Part shown: piece by piece, positions 9,119-19,006 of the stretch | How positions within the stretch are numbered: position 1 is the stretch's first letter | Layout of the letters: each line of letters starts with the position of its first letter | Origin: HXMU1420-13 sp024742815 | GTDB taxonomy: Bacteria; Bacteroidota; Rhodothermia; Balneolales; Balneolaceae | Assembly: GCA_024742815.1 (NCBI GenBank) | Contig: JANSXX010000008.1 | Coordinates: 102,991-166,990, forward strand | Direction: 5' to 3' | Length of the DNA stretch: 64,000 nucleotides | Program-made: the position numbers and the translations under genes | The notes under the pieces: model-generated | Databases searched by the model: none | What the model saw: only the letters and a program-made list of their open reading frames with translations | Told to the model about the DNA's origin: nothing

Positions 9119-9466
9119 ATGCCGGTAGTAAAACTTATTGAGATTGCACATGGTCGCAGCGGCGACAAAGGAAATGGTAGTAATGTAGGGATTATTGCAC
9201 GTCACCCTGATATCTATCCATTCTTAAAAGAAACACTTACATCCGACGTAGTAAAAGAACACATGAAGTATGTGTGCAAAGGTGATGTTGAGCGTTACGA
9301 GTTACCTAACATCGGTGCCTTAAATTTTATTTTGAATGAGAGCTTAGGTGGTGGTGGCACCGTTTCTTTAAAGTTAGATGCCCAAGGTAAAACGCATGCT
9401 TCTCAGGTTTTACGCATGGACATTGACGTGCCCCAAGAGTTGCTGGATCTTGTACCCAAAAACTAA
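9119..9466 (+). CDS. AtuA C-terminal-like ferredoxin-fold protein
   Basis: 115-residue cytosolic protein matching the C-terminal domain of AtuA-type (terpene utilisation, DUF1446) proteins: IAHGRSGDKGNGSNVGIIA at the N-terminus and LNESLGGGGTVSL in the middle are the family motifs. In many Bacteroidota this domain is encoded as a free-standing gene. The AtuA N-terminal partner is not in this window. It is convergent with the DUF2911 gene. Confidence 0.8.
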   Translation: MPVVKLIEIAHGRSGDKGNGSNVGIIARHPDIYPFLKETLTSDVVKEHMKYVCKGDVERYELPNIGALNFILNESLGGGGTVSLKLDAQGKTHASQVLRMDIDVPQELLDLVPKN

Positions 9467-9478
9467 GCTTGTTTTATC

Positions 9479-10039
9479 TTACTCTCCGTAAAATCGGATG
9501 GGAATATCTACTCGAACTACATCCCAAGCTAAGCTTAAAGTAGTTAAAGAATTCTGTACCTCGCTAAACGCAATAGTGAATGCCTCTATGGGAGTATCTA
9601 GGTTAATCACGGGCACATCAAAACGTACATAATCCCTTCGTTCATCGTATTCAAAAGCTCCCCATTGTCCCAACTCAGAGTTTAAAATAATTGTCCAGGT
9701 ATTTTCATTTGGGATGGTAAATAAACTATAAGTACCGGCATCAATTACATTATCGGCCATTAAAACCGGTCGTGTGAATGTAATTTCTGTAGCTTCGTTT
9801 GCACCGGTTCTCCAAACTTCGCCAAAAGGCTCCCATTCACCAAAAATTGTACGCCCTTTGCGATAGGGTTGCCCATATACCACTTTTATATAGGTGCCTT
9901 CGTGTTTAACACTGCTTATTGATATAGGACTTTTTCGGTTTGCTACGGATTCAAAATCAGAATCCTGATTTTTTTGCGAGCCACAAGCGGCTAACGAAAT
10001 ACATAAAAAAAGAATCAGACCTACACTAACCGATCTCAT
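9479..10039 (-). CDS. DUF2911 lipoprotein
   Basis: 186 residues with a lipoprotein signal (lipobox SLAAC). The mature part matches DUF2911: YGQPYRKGRTIFGE, EVWRTGANEATEITF and GTYSLFTIPNENTWTIILN appear in order. A periplasmic family of unknown function, common in Bacteroidota. Last gene of the Nramp / PAQR / propeller-protein operon, six bases after the previous stop. Confidence 0.85.
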   Translation of the reverse strand: MRSVSVGLILFLCISLAACGSQKNQDSDFESVANRKSPISISSVKHEGTYIKVVYGQPYRKGRTIFGEWEPFGEVWRTGANEATEITFTRPVLMADNVIDAGTYSLFTIPNENTWTIILNSELGQWGAFEYDERRDYVRFDVPVINLDTPIEAFTIAFSEVQNSLTTLSLAWDVVRVDIPIRFYGE

Positions 10040-10044
10040 AAAAC

Positions 10045-12957
10045 TTAAAATGTGCCAAAAATTACATTGGTGTTACCCGCAACAGGATCAAGGGCAAAAC
10101 CAATTCCAAAATCTAGCGATAAGTTACTAATTTTATATCGAAGATGAAGTCCTGCCCCAATTATGGAAGAAGAGCTCGCTAAAGGCTCGGCTTGTTCGTA
10201 ATCAGCCAAAGTATGCGTAAAGAAACTCATGTACACAGCGCTTACATAAAACGGGATTAGAAGTCCGCCATTATCAGGGTAAGCCAAAGGAACGGTGTAT
10301 CGGATACTGAATCGCCCGATGGAGCTGGAAAAATCGAAATCGTTATTCGTAAAACCCATCGGAATGATGGTGTTGTTACTAAATAATCTTCGATCGGATT
10401 GGTTCAGGAATTGTGCAGAAACTTGTAACGATTGGTTCGTTTTTTTGAGAGGCGCCCAATAGGCGTTTAATCCGTAATAAAAAGCATTGCGCTTATCCAA
10501 CACTTCGGGCAATGTTTCAAATTGATCGGTTTTAAATGCGATGGTGTTGGTATTTAACGATTGTTCAATCTGGGCAAACAATTGAACACCCGAAGCGGGC
10601 TGAATATCTCTGGAGCGTTGTAATAAACGGATATTAAATTGGCCAAAACCTCCAATTTTGTTTTCCAGAATCCGCGATGTTGCAGGATTATTATTTAGCT
10701 GATAGTATCTGGAGTTACTCACCGTAAACCGGGGACGAAAATAGAACGAAGAATATCGTTCAACATCATCGAAATAATACTCTAGGGTAGTTGAAATACC
10801 TGCGCCAACGTCTTCAACTAAAAAAGTTTCGGTAAGCACTTCGTTATCCAGCTGGAACCGAGTTGCAAAATACGAGGGTTCCCGAAATGCAAATACGCTT
10901 ATTCCGGGGAAGAACGTTTTGTTGGTGTAAGCAACATTGTACCAAGCCTGATCTTGTAATAGAGTAACCTCGATATTATACATTTGACTTTGCAACACAT
11001 CGGTACTGGTTAATTGAGCGCCCCACTCATTAACGCCGCTTTTATCTTTCACTACCGGCAATAAGGCTCTTGGCTTTAACCAACTAAAGTCGCTACCGTA
11101 CGAGTTCACCTCCCAAAGTTCACTTTCTGCGGTAAGTTCGTCTCCTAAAACCGGCGCGTTTAGTGCTTCATCAAGTTCTTCTCCTGCTAAAAGTAGAACC
11201 GGATCAACGGGTTCATTCAAAAATTCTTCTCGATCCAGCAAAATTACTTGCTGCTCTTCCAACAGTTGTATCACCAGAGCAATGGTATTTCCATCAGGAG
11301 AATAGGATGCCTCAAAAGCGTTATAAGGATAATTGGTAAGTTGAAAAATTTCACCACTATCCAAATCATATTCATAAACATTCATTGCCGGGTAGGCGTC
11401 TACGGTAAAAAGGAGTTTATTTTCGGTGGGATGCCATTGAGGATCATGGATAGAGCCCGCTCGAAAAGCAAGCTGAGGATTTTGATCCAAATCGGTTGCG
11501 AGGTTAGCTTCGGTAGTAATCCAAAGGGCCTGAACTCCACGTTGATTAATTAATACCGCAAGTTTACCGCTATCATCTTTTGCCGCTTTTAGCGCTACCG
11601 GATGTCGGTTTGTGAACTCTTTTTTTACAGTGATTTTATCTCCCTCTAACGCAACAATTGAGGCAATGTCACCATTGGGTTGAAGTGCAAGTAACGATTC
11701 GTTAGTTCGTGCCGGTGAATATAACCGAGCATTATTGGAGAGCCTGAAGTTAGTACCTGTTCTCACATTTAAGCGCACTAAGTCGGCTTGGTAACTACTA
11801 AAAATTCTATTCTGCGCGAAATATTCCGATAAAATGAGTTGCTGAGTGGATGGATCAAAATCAAAATAAAAGTCGGATACAACAAAATGCTCACTCACCT
11901 TAGTATGCCGATTGGTCTTGGTGTTGTACGTATAGAATGCAGATGCCGCATTGTATTGCCTAGAGTGGTATAAAATTTCGTTATCCGAAATCCAGATGGG
12001 CGCGCTTTGTCGAACGCCATCGTAGGCTGAACCGATAAAATTAAACGAGGTGGGATCATGGTCGACCCGGTCTAATCGGCGTTCTTCTTGCGCCTGTTTT
12101 TCCGCTATATATTCGTTATATAGTTCACCCGGCCATTTACCGGTTACCTGTTTTAAGGCGTAGCCATAGCCAAGAAAAAAAACATTTTGATGAACGGCAA
12201 TTGCTCTTTTCGAAACATCATCGCCATACGATTGATGCAACCATTCAGTGAAGGCTGCACCACCAACGTAATGCCGGTTATTGGGCAGGGTGTAATCTGT
12301 GATGATCAGATTTTGCCCCATACTCCAGGTATCCGGGCCGCTTAAATTTGCGTTAAACTGATTGGTAAAATAGGTGTAATTAGATCGACCGGAGTTGGGA
12401 CGTAGTCCATGCTCTGATTCATGATATACTGCCAAACCCTCGTGCACACCAAGTGGTGGGAACATGTTGAAAGAGCGCCTTATGTCGGGCGAAAGTAAAC
12501 CAAATGCTCGGGCAACTGAGAAGTTGTTGGTAACATTGGCGTGATTGGCATGGATTAACTCGTGAGGGAGTACATTTTCGAGCCATAAACCGGATTGTGG
12601 ATTTAAACTTTTGCCTTTGAAGGGTGATAAATCCACTTCAGATCGAAAGTTGACCGTTGATACAAATCCATTGGTGAGATCATTATATGGAACCAGAACC
12701 ACCGGAAAATTCTTAAGTTCACCGCCGGTTAATGCAAATGATTGGGCGTATTGGCTTTCAAGTATACGTGCGGATTTTCTGGCAATGTCTTCTTGACCCT
12801 TTGCAAAAATAATTCTGAAATGCGGACTTTTCAGCTCTTGCCAATCTAAGCCTGCCGGGCGATGTTGTGTAAAATACAACTGATTCTGAGCATGAGTAGA
12901 AATAGACCCAACGAGAAAAACAGAAAGAACGAGATAAAACTTAGTCATAAATGGCAT
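10045..12957 (-). CDS. Large exported protein: metalloprotease-like head, TolB-like propeller, C-terminal barrel-like region
   Basis: 970 residues with a signal peptide ending THAQ. An N-terminal domain carries LPHELIHANH (His132, Glu133, His136), a zinc-metallopeptidase HExxH signature. The middle (about 290-640) has repeated blades such as FEASYSPDGNTIALV, as in TolB/WD40-like propellers. The last 300 residues alternate polar and apolar like outer-membrane strands and end in a Phe. The start overlaps the PAQR stop by one base. Role unknown; an outer-membrane-anchored protease or peptide-binding protein is plausible. Confidence 0.7.
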   Translation of the reverse strand: MPFMTKFYLVLSVFLVGSISTHAQNQLYFTQHRPAGLDWQELKSPHFRIIFAKGQEDIARKSARILESQYAQSFALTGGELKNFPVVLVPYNDLTNGFVSTVNFRSEVDLSPFKGKSLNPQSGLWLENVLPHELIHANHANVTNNFSVARAFGLLSPDIRRSFNMFPPLGVHEGLAVYHESEHGLRPNSGRSNYTYFTNQFNANLSGPDTWSMGQNLIITDYTLPNNRHYVGGAAFTEWLHQSYGDDVSKRAIAVHQNVFFLGYGYALKQVTGKWPGELYNEYIAEKQAQEERRLDRVDHDPTSFNFIGSAYDGVRQSAPIWISDNEILYHSRQYNAASAFYTYNTKTNRHTKVSEHFVVSDFYFDFDPSTQQLILSEYFAQNRIFSSYQADLVRLNVRTGTNFRLSNNARLYSPARTNESLLALQPNGDIASIVALEGDKITVKKEFTNRHPVALKAAKDDSGKLAVLINQRGVQALWITTEANLATDLDQNPQLAFRAGSIHDPQWHPTENKLLFTVDAYPAMNVYEYDLDSGEIFQLTNYPYNAFEASYSPDGNTIALVIQLLEEQQVILLDREEFLNEPVDPVLLLAGEELDEALNAPVLGDELTAESELWEVNSYGSDFSWLKPRALLPVVKDKSGVNEWGAQLTSTDVLQSQMYNIEVTLLQDQAWYNVAYTNKTFFPGISVFAFREPSYFATRFQLDNEVLTETFLVEDVGAGISTTLEYYFDDVERYSSFYFRPRFTVSNSRYYQLNNNPATSRILENKIGGFGQFNIRLLQRSRDIQPASGVQLFAQIEQSLNTNTIAFKTDQFETLPEVLDKRNAFYYGLNAYWAPLKKTNQSLQVSAQFLNQSDRRLFSNNTIIPMGFTNNDFDFSSSIGRFSIRYTVPLAYPDNGGLLIPFYVSAVYMSFFTHTLADYEQAEPLASSSSIIGAGLHLRYKISNLSLDFGIGFALDPVAGNTNVIFGTF

Positions 12958-13613
12958 TAGAACCCGGGTAAGTAATTATATATTGCCCAGAAATGAGAAA
13001 AAGCTCCGCCAATTACAAACAAATGCCAAATGCCATGATGACCAAACCAATTTGGAGCGGGGTCGGGTTTTTTTAACCCATAAATGATGGCGCCTATGGT
13101 ATAGAATAAGCCACCAACAATGATCCAAAACGAAAAGCCCTTAGGTAACACACCCCAGATTTGGGGGAAAATGATCACGGCAATCCATCCCATCAACAAA
13201 TACAAACCGGTTGAAAACCATCTTGGCGCATTGAGCCAGAAAATCTTTTTTAGCACACCTGCTACCGCGAATATCCAGATTCCGATTAGCATGCCCAATC
13301 GCCATTCGCCGTCTAGGGCGATAGCACAAATTGGTGTGTAGGAACCGGCAATCACCAAATAGATCATTATGTGATCGATCATCCGAAAAATTTCTTCCGT
13401 GCGTTCCGAAACTTGCACCGCATGATACAACGCCGATGAGCCAAACATCAGGAATACCGTAATACCATACACAATAAACGAGAGTTTATAAGTAATGGGA
13501 TCGATTGTGGAATCGACAATCAACAGTACAGTTCCGGCTAATGCTACAAGAGCTCCAAACAAATGGGTATAGGCATTAAAGGGCTCTCTTATGGGGAATA
13601 AATATTTTCTCAC
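12957..13613 (-). CDS. PAQR / hemolysin III family membrane protein
   Basis: 218 residues, seven predicted membrane helices. Family hallmarks: EPFNAYTHLFGALVA at the N-terminus, SSALYH in helix 2, DHIMIYLVIAGSYTP in helix 3 and GHHGIWHLFVIGGAFSHF in helix 7, giving the conserved Ser/His/Asp/His metal-site residues. The bacterial YqfA/hemolysin III branch belongs to the CREST group of putative membrane hydrolases; haemolytic activity should not be assumed. It begins with GTG. Second gene of the operon, 20 bases after the Nramp gene. Confidence 0.92.
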   Translation of the reverse strand: MRKYLFPIREPFNAYTHLFGALVALAGTVLLIVDSTIDPITYKLSFIVYGITVFLMFGSSALYHAVQVSERTEEIFRMIDHIMIYLVIAGSYTPICAIALDGEWRLGMLIGIWIFAVAGVLKKIFWLNAPRWFSTGLYLLMGWIAVIIFPQIWGVLPKGFSFWIIVGGLFYTIGAIIYGLKKPDPAPNWFGHHGIWHLFVIGGAFSHFWAIYNYLPGF

Positions 13614-13632
13614 GAGTCAAATTTGGTTGGCG

Positions 13633-14898
13633 TTAAGTTACGAAGAACTTCCAATACAAAAAGGTCAACGCAAAACCTGTTATAAATAACATGCCAAACC
13701 AGCTTAATAATTTCAGCCATTTTGCAGGTTTCTGATCGTCTGGGAAATGCTCTGAGAAAATGAGTTTATAATTGATGTACGCGAAAATCGGCCCTGCTAA
13801 AAACGACATAGTAGTAGCCAAATCGACCATAAATATGAACTTACTGCCGGCTAAAAATAAAACCAGAAGTGAAATCAACGAGATAATTATGAGGGTTCCT
13901 TTATAAGAAGTTACAAAAGGTGTGGTCGCTTCTTTGGCTTTATTTAGGTTAAGTATATGAGAAACGGTGCGCGGATAGGCATCTGTTACGGTAAGTGTGG
14001 TGCTAAACATAGCTGTGAATGCACACACGATAATAATCCAATAGGCCCAATCACCCAGTGTTTCGGTATAAAGGCTAACCAGCGTAGTTGCAAACTGCGA
14101 ACCACTTACCGCAAAATCCTGTCCTGTTCCAAATAAAATAAGCGCCCCCAGCGATAAAAAGCCAAGAGCTAGTACAGCAGCGCCAATGTATCCGATATTA
14201 AAATCGGTGAGAGACTCTTTGAGTTTAGGAGTGTGTCCGGTTTGTTTGATGCGCTCCAGAATCCAGAGAGAATGCCATGCCGATGCATCAATTAAAATGG
14301 GCATCCATCCCATCAGGGCAATCAAAAACGAAACTCCGCCCACAGTCCAGATAGTTGGCGGTTCGGGACGTACAGCGCCACCGGTATTGGTAAAGGCAAC
14401 TACCACAGCGATTAAGGTAGAAATCGAAAGAACCACAATTATCACTTTGATGGCTTTATCGAGTGCAGAATATTGTCCACCACCCAAAATTGCGATACAT
14501 ATTGCCAGAATAATGGCGCTCCATAACAATGGATTGAGTGTAATACCGGTGAGTTCTGCTGCCAAGCTTGCTGTTACAATAGTTACCGCTGCTTGTACCA
14601 CGCACATAGTAAGCATGGTGAACCCACTAAAAGTGTACAGCGCCCATTTACCTAATCTCTGATAACCCTGAATGATACTTTCTCGTTTTGTAATGGTGTA
14701 GCGCGGACCAAATTCTAGAAATGGATACTTACTTACATTAGCGAGAATTACCGCCCAAACAAGAGCAAAGCCAAACTCCGCACCCGCACGTGTTGATTGT
14801 ACGAGGTGAGAAACCCCAATAGCTGCCGCAGCCAGTATTAACCCCGGCCCAAAGGCATATTTAAGTGTGGAAACTGCTTTAGATTTTGTGTCTGCCAT
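13633..14898 (-). CDS. Nramp-family divalent metal transporter
   Basis: 421 residues, about 11 membrane helices, Nramp fold. The N-terminal helix carries GPGLILAAAAIGVSHLVQS in the position of the family's DPGN metal-binding stretch, so canonical Asp/Asn ligands are replaced here (GVSH); this places it among the divergent Nramp-related transporters rather than clear MntH. Substrate therefore uncertain. First gene of a four-gene operon with PAQR, the propeller protein and DUF2911. Confidence 0.82.
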   Translation of the reverse strand: MADTKSKAVSTLKYAFGPGLILAAAAIGVSHLVQSTRAGAEFGFALVWAVILANVSKYPFLEFGPRYTITKRESIIQGYQRLGKWALYTFSGFTMLTMCVVQAAVTIVTASLAAELTGITLNPLLWSAIILAICIAILGGGQYSALDKAIKVIIVVLSISTLIAVVVAFTNTGGAVRPEPPTIWTVGGVSFLIALMGWMPILIDASAWHSLWILERIKQTGHTPKLKESLTDFNIGYIGAAVLALGFLSLGALILFGTGQDFAVSGSQFATTLVSLYTETLGDWAYWIIIVCAFTAMFSTTLTVTDAYPRTVSHILNLNKAKEATTPFVTSYKGTLIIISLISLLVLFLAGSKFIFMVDLATTMSFLAGPIFAYINYKLIFSEHFPDDQKPAKWLKLLSWFGMLFITGFALTFLYWKFFVT

Positions 14899-15104
14899 AC
14901 TCCGAACATTTAATTTCGAAGAGTGTATTAATTAATTGTGTCTGATAAAAGGCTCACAAAGTGCACAATCCAAAAAACAGCTCTTTTGTGGTCAATAGGT
15001 TTTAAGTAGATAAAACGGCAAATTCTATAATCCTTTTTTCAGCATTTTTCAATTGCAACAGGTACAATAGTTTGCTATTAAAAGGGATTCAATTAACACT
15101 ATCT

Positions 15105-17690
15105 ATGAAAACATACTTCACGTTTATATTCGCTCTGTTCATGTTTGTGCAAACACAGGCACAAGTTACCCTCGATTATTATTTACCAGAGGGAGTTACC
15201 TATAATGATGACATTCCAACACCCCACGATGTATTACATCAAGAAGTTGGAGAATGGCATATACGTCACGATCAGCTTGTGCAATACATGCATGCCATCG
15301 CCGAAGCTTCCGACCGAGCTACCATTGTTGAAACCGGCCGTACGTATGAAAACCGACAACTATTGTCGTTGGTGTTCACATCGCCGGAAAACCATGCGCG
15401 TTTAGAAGAAATCAGGCAAAATCATTTAGCACTTGGTAATCCGGAAACCTCCGATGATTTGGATGTTTCCAATATGCCTGTTGTGGTTCAATTAAGCTAC
15501 AGTGTACACGGAAATGAGCCTAGCGGATCGAATTCTGCGCTATTAACTGCGTATCACCTTGCGGCTGCTGAGGGAGACGAGATCGAGAATGTACTTGAAA
15601 ATGCCGTGATTTTAGTTGATCCGAGTATCAACCCAGACGGACTTGCTCGTTTTGCGCACTGGGCAAATATGCATAAGAGCCTAAACACCTTAGTTACTGA
15701 TCCTGAAAGCAGGGAGTATAACGAAGTTTGGCCAAGAGGTCGCACCAATCATTATTGGTTCGATTTAAACCGCGATTGGATGCTGGTTCAACATCCGGAA
15801 AGTGAAGGACGTGTGGCTCGTTTCCAAGAGTGGAAGCCTAATATTTTAACCGATCATCACGAGATGGGTTCTAACTCTACCTTCTTTTTCCAGCCGGGTA
15901 TTCCAAGTAGAACACATCCTCTTACGCCAGAGCGAAATCAGGCACTAACTGCCAGTATTGCCGAATACCACGCCGAAGAATTGGATAAAATTCAATCGCT
16001 ATATTATTCGAAAGAAAGTTTTGACGATTACTATTACGGGAAAGGCTCTACTTATCCGGACGTGCAAGGTAGTATCGGTATTCTATTTGAGCAGGCAAGT
16101 TCGCGCGGACATGCACAAGAAACCATCCATGGAGTGCTGGAATTTCCATTTACGATCCTGAATCAGTTTACAGCCACTCAATCGACGATAAAAGCGGCAG
16201 TGGATTTACGAGAAGAGTTGCTGGAGCATTACCGATTATTCTATAAAGAGGCAGCACGCGAAGCATCAAGATCTACGATTAAAGCATATGTGTTTGGTGA
16301 GTCTGCTGATCAGGCAAGAACCTTTCATCTGGCCGAGATGATCAATCGACATAGCATTGAAGTGTATGAGCTTGGCGAAAACGTATCCTTCGATGGTAAA
16401 AGTTTTGAGGCCGGAAAAGCATATGTAGTGCCAACCGATCAGCCGCAATACAAATTGATAACTGCATTATTCGAACGCCGCAATACATTTACCGATAGTT
16501 TATTCTATGATGTTTCTGCCTGGACTATGCCCTACGCGTTCAACCTTCCGTTTGCAGAATTAAGCAATCGCGCATTTAATAACGATCTGTTAGGCGAGCG
16601 TTTTGATGGAACCATGCCAAAAAATGGCCAAATTATTGGAGGTCGCAGTAGATATGCTTATGCCTTCGAATGGGACGAATATTACGCGCCAAGAGCACTT
16701 TATCGCTTGTTGGATGCAGGCATCAAAGCAAAAGTGGCTACGCTCCAATTCTCAGGTGTAACCGGTCAAGGTGAGAAAAACTTCGATTATGGTACCATAC
16801 TTGTGCCGATGGGCATCCAAGACGATGAGATGGAAGTGCATCGGATTATGAATCAGATTGCAAGTGAAGATCACATCAAGGTTTACGGATTAAACACCGG
16901 ATTATCTACCCGTGGAATAGATTTAGGTAGTAATAACTTTTCGAATGTAACCAAGCCAAGTGTTGCCGTAGTTGGTGGAGATGGAACCAATTCTTACGAA
17001 GTAGGCGAAATGTGGCACTTACTAGATCAACGCTATCATATGCCGCTAACCATTTTGGACCAAAGTGATTTGGGTGGCGCAGATTTAAGTCGATATACGG
17101 TGTTGATTATGACCGGATACTGGTACGGAAACCTATCAAGTGGAACCGTTGATGCTATCAAAGATTGGGTGCGTGATGGCGGTGTACTTATTGCCATGAA
17201 ACAAGGCGTACAATGGGCTGCCAGAAATGACCTCGCCGATGTTGAGTTTGTTCGGGATGAAGATGAAGACGAGGACGAAGAAGTAGAAACACGACCATAC
17301 ATTAAACAAGGTGCAGATCAGGGAGCGCAAGTGATTGGTGGTACCATTTTTAATGCGAAATTAGACCTTACCCATCCGCTCGGTTATGGATACAATGATG
17401 AAGACATCACGGTGTTCAGAAACAGCACCATTTTTATGGAAAAGGGTGAAAATCCATATTCAACTCCATTGTATTATGCAGATAGCCCGCTTGCAAGTGG
17501 GTATGTGTCGGACGAAAATGCTGAGACTTTAGCCGGAACCGCGGCCATTGTTGTAAGCAGATATGGCGGTGGAAAAGTAATCGCGATGACCGACAACCCG
17601 AACTTCCGAGCCTTCTGGTACGGAACGAATAAGCTGTTTGCTAACTCCATTTTCTTCGGTCCAAATATTCGATCAAGTTCAGCAAACTAG
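15105..17690 (+). CDS. M14-family zinc carboxypeptidase with C-terminal amidotransferase-like domain
   Basis: Exported protein of about 861 residues; start set at the ATG of MKTYFTFIFALFMFVQTQAQ, a clear signal peptide. The N-terminal M14 domain has HGNE (His135, Glu138), then RDWMLVQHPES and DHHEMGSNSTFF for the third ligand, and GILFEQASSRG around the expected catalytic Glu. After about residue 400 a second domain ends in a class I amidotransferase-like fold (VLIMTGYWYGNLSSGTV) without an obvious catalytic Cys. A D/E-rich loop lies near residue 720. Typical of Bacteroidota secreted peptidases. Followed by a strong terminator. Confidence 0.9.
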   Translation: MKTYFTFIFALFMFVQTQAQVTLDYYLPEGVTYNDDIPTPHDVLHQEVGEWHIRHDQLVQYMHAIAEASDRATIVETGRTYENRQLLSLVFTSPENHARLEEIRQNHLALGNPETSDDLDVSNMPVVVQLSYSVHGNEPSGSNSALLTAYHLAAAEGDEIENVLENAVILVDPSINPDGLARFAHWANMHKSLNTLVTDPESREYNEVWPRGRTNHYWFDLNRDWMLVQHPESEGRVARFQEWKPNILTDHHEMGSNSTFFFQPGIPSRTHPLTPERNQALTASIAEYHAEELDKIQSLYYSKESFDDYYYGKGSTYPDVQGSIGILFEQASSRGHAQETIHGVLEFPFTILNQFTATQSTIKAAVDLREELLEHYRLFYKEAAREASRSTIKAYVFGESADQARTFHLAEMINRHSIEVYELGENVSFDGKSFEAGKAYVVPTDQPQYKLITALFERRNTFTDSLFYDVSAWTMPYAFNLPFAELSNRAFNNDLLGERFDGTMPKNGQIIGGRSRYAYAFEWDEYYAPRALYRLLDAGIKAKVATLQFSGVTGQGEKNFDYGTILVPMGIQDDEMEVHRIMNQIASEDHIKVYGLNTGLSTRGIDLGSNNFSNVTKPSVAVVGGDGTNSYEVGEMWHLLDQRYHMPLTILDQSDLGGADLSRYTVLIMTGYWYGNLSSGTVDAIKDWVRDGGVLIAMKQGVQWAARNDLADVEFVRDEDEDEDEEVETRPYIKQGADQGAQVIGGTIFNAKLDLTHPLGYGYNDEDITVFRNSTIFMEKGENPYSTPLYYADSPLASGYVSDENAETLAGTAAIVVSRYGGGKVIAMTDNPNFRAFWYGTNKLFANSIFFGPNIRSSSAN

Positions 17691-17716
17691 TCAATTGCGA
17701 ACTTTATTAAATCTAC

Positions 17717-17751
17717 AAAGCCCGAATGCACTTTTCATTCGGGCTTTTTTT
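17717..17751 (+). terminator. Rho-independent terminator of the M14 gene
   Basis: A perfect 12-bp stem, AAAGCCCGAATG with CATTCGGGCTTT, an 8-base loop and a run of eight T. It lies 27 bases after the stop codon. Confidence 0.92.
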
Positions 17752-17766
17752 TGATAGCATAAACAG

Positions 17767-18440
17767 GCATGGAGTTCTTCAATCAAATTCGAGATTCCAA
17801 ACTTGTTATTCTTTTATTCGTAATTCTTGGATTCCGGGTGGCCGCCACCCTCCGTCAAGCTTCGCTTGACACCTCCCTCAAGGGAGGATTTTGTTGTTGC
17901 TCGCAATATGTAGTATGGGCTTTAGCTATCAAACAGAGGTGCGGAGTTTGTCCAACAAATTCGTAATTCCAAAATCCTTATTCTTATATTCGTACCTCTC
18001 TAGATCTCTCCCCGCCGGTTGGCGGTTCGAGATGCCAAAAAGGGATGTCCGAGATTCTAAAGCGAGTTCGAAATAGCGCTTCTCAATTAAAATCGTAATT
18101 CGTAAATCTACATTCGCCTATTTGTAATTCATCGATTCCGGGTGTCCGCCACCCTCCGTCAAGCTGCGCTTGACACCTCCCTCAAGGGAGGATTTTTGTT
18201 GTTGGTGGAAATCTGTTAAGTGGGCTTTAGCTATCATAAAGAGGCACAGAGTTCTTCAATTAAATTCGTAGTTCTTAACTCGTTACTCCCTATTCGTAAC
18301 TCTCTAGATCTCTCTCCGCCGGTTGGCGGCTCAAGATGCCAAAAGAGGAATGTTCGATATTCCAAAGCGAGTTCGAAATAGCGCTTCTCAACTAAAATCG
18401 TAATTCGTAAATCTACATTCGCCTATTCGTAATTCTTCAA
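17767..18440. repeat. Tandem direct repeat, period 304 bp, about two copies
   Basis: Three landmarks recur exactly 304 bases apart: ATTCCGGGTG (17831, 18135), TAGATCTCTC (18001, 18305) and AGCGAGTTCG (18061, 18365). Each unit contains a GTCAAGC/GCTTGAC hairpin and the palindrome-like CCTCCCTCAAGGGAGG, and a second half with CTCCGCCGGTTGGCGG. Short frames inside are not conserved in frame between copies, so I call no gene. The block fills the 780-base gap between the M14 gene and the YdeI-like gene. Confidence 0.9.
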
Positions 18441-18472
18441 CGTTCGATGTTCTATTGTTCGAAGTTCAACGT

Positions 18473-18982
18473 TCAATCGTCCCTCTCTTCCATCCCCAAT
18501 AAATGCCGATAATCAAACTTACCGGATGGCATGGTTTTTAGGTTTTCAATCAACGTGATTGCGCGATCAATGCGTTTTTGGATCGACTTCACCCCATCCA
18601 CATAATTAATTATGTACCGCTGCTGTCCGGGAGTGATGCGTTCGAACGCCTTCATTCCTTCCAGATCTTGTTCGAGCAAAGCTTCCAATTCCTCCGGCAT
18701 GGCGGCGCCGTATTTCGAGGTATCCAATTCAATAGTTGCTGAAACCTCATCACCAATACTTATTCCCCACTTTTTCTGTCGCTTTTTGTTGATGATAATG
18801 AGTCCGCGACCATCGCCCTTGCCTTGTAAACCGGCATGAATTTGTTCGTTTCCGTTAATGGAACACATCAACCGTGTTCCAAATCCACCCGCTTGCTCAA
18901 CGATTTTGGCAGGAACGGTGATATGGCAGTATCCTACTTTAGTTTTTGGCTCGAGGTAGGTGTGAAATGTGATAGGTTTCAT
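18473..18982 (-). CDS. DUF1905 / YdeI-OmdA family protein
   Basis: 169-residue cytosolic protein. The N-terminal half matches DUF1905 (VPAKIVEQAGGFGTRLMCSI and GRGLIIINKKRQKKWGISIGD), a small double-psi-like barrel. The C-terminal half matches the YdeI/OmpD-associated (OmdA) helical domain, which includes FERITPGQQRYIINYV. Such proteins are linked to bacteriocin protection or to cell-envelope stress in other bacteria; no direct function is known. Monocistronic, with its 3' end reaching the tandem repeat. Confidence 0.85.
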   Translation of the reverse strand: MKPITFHTYLEPKTKVGYCHITVPAKIVEQAGGFGTRLMCSINGNEQIHAGLQGKGDGRGLIIINKKRQKKWGISIGDEVSATIELDTSKYGAAMPEELEALLEQDLEGMKAFERITPGQQRYIINYVDGVKSIQKRIDRAITLIENLKTMPSGKFDYRHLLGMEERDD

Positions 18983-19006
18983 GCCGCTACGATACTAACA
19001 AAGTGA

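Noticed and set aside
17769..18076. Short frames in the 304-bp repeats
   Set aside because: They are not kept in frame between the two copies and carry hairpin sequence.
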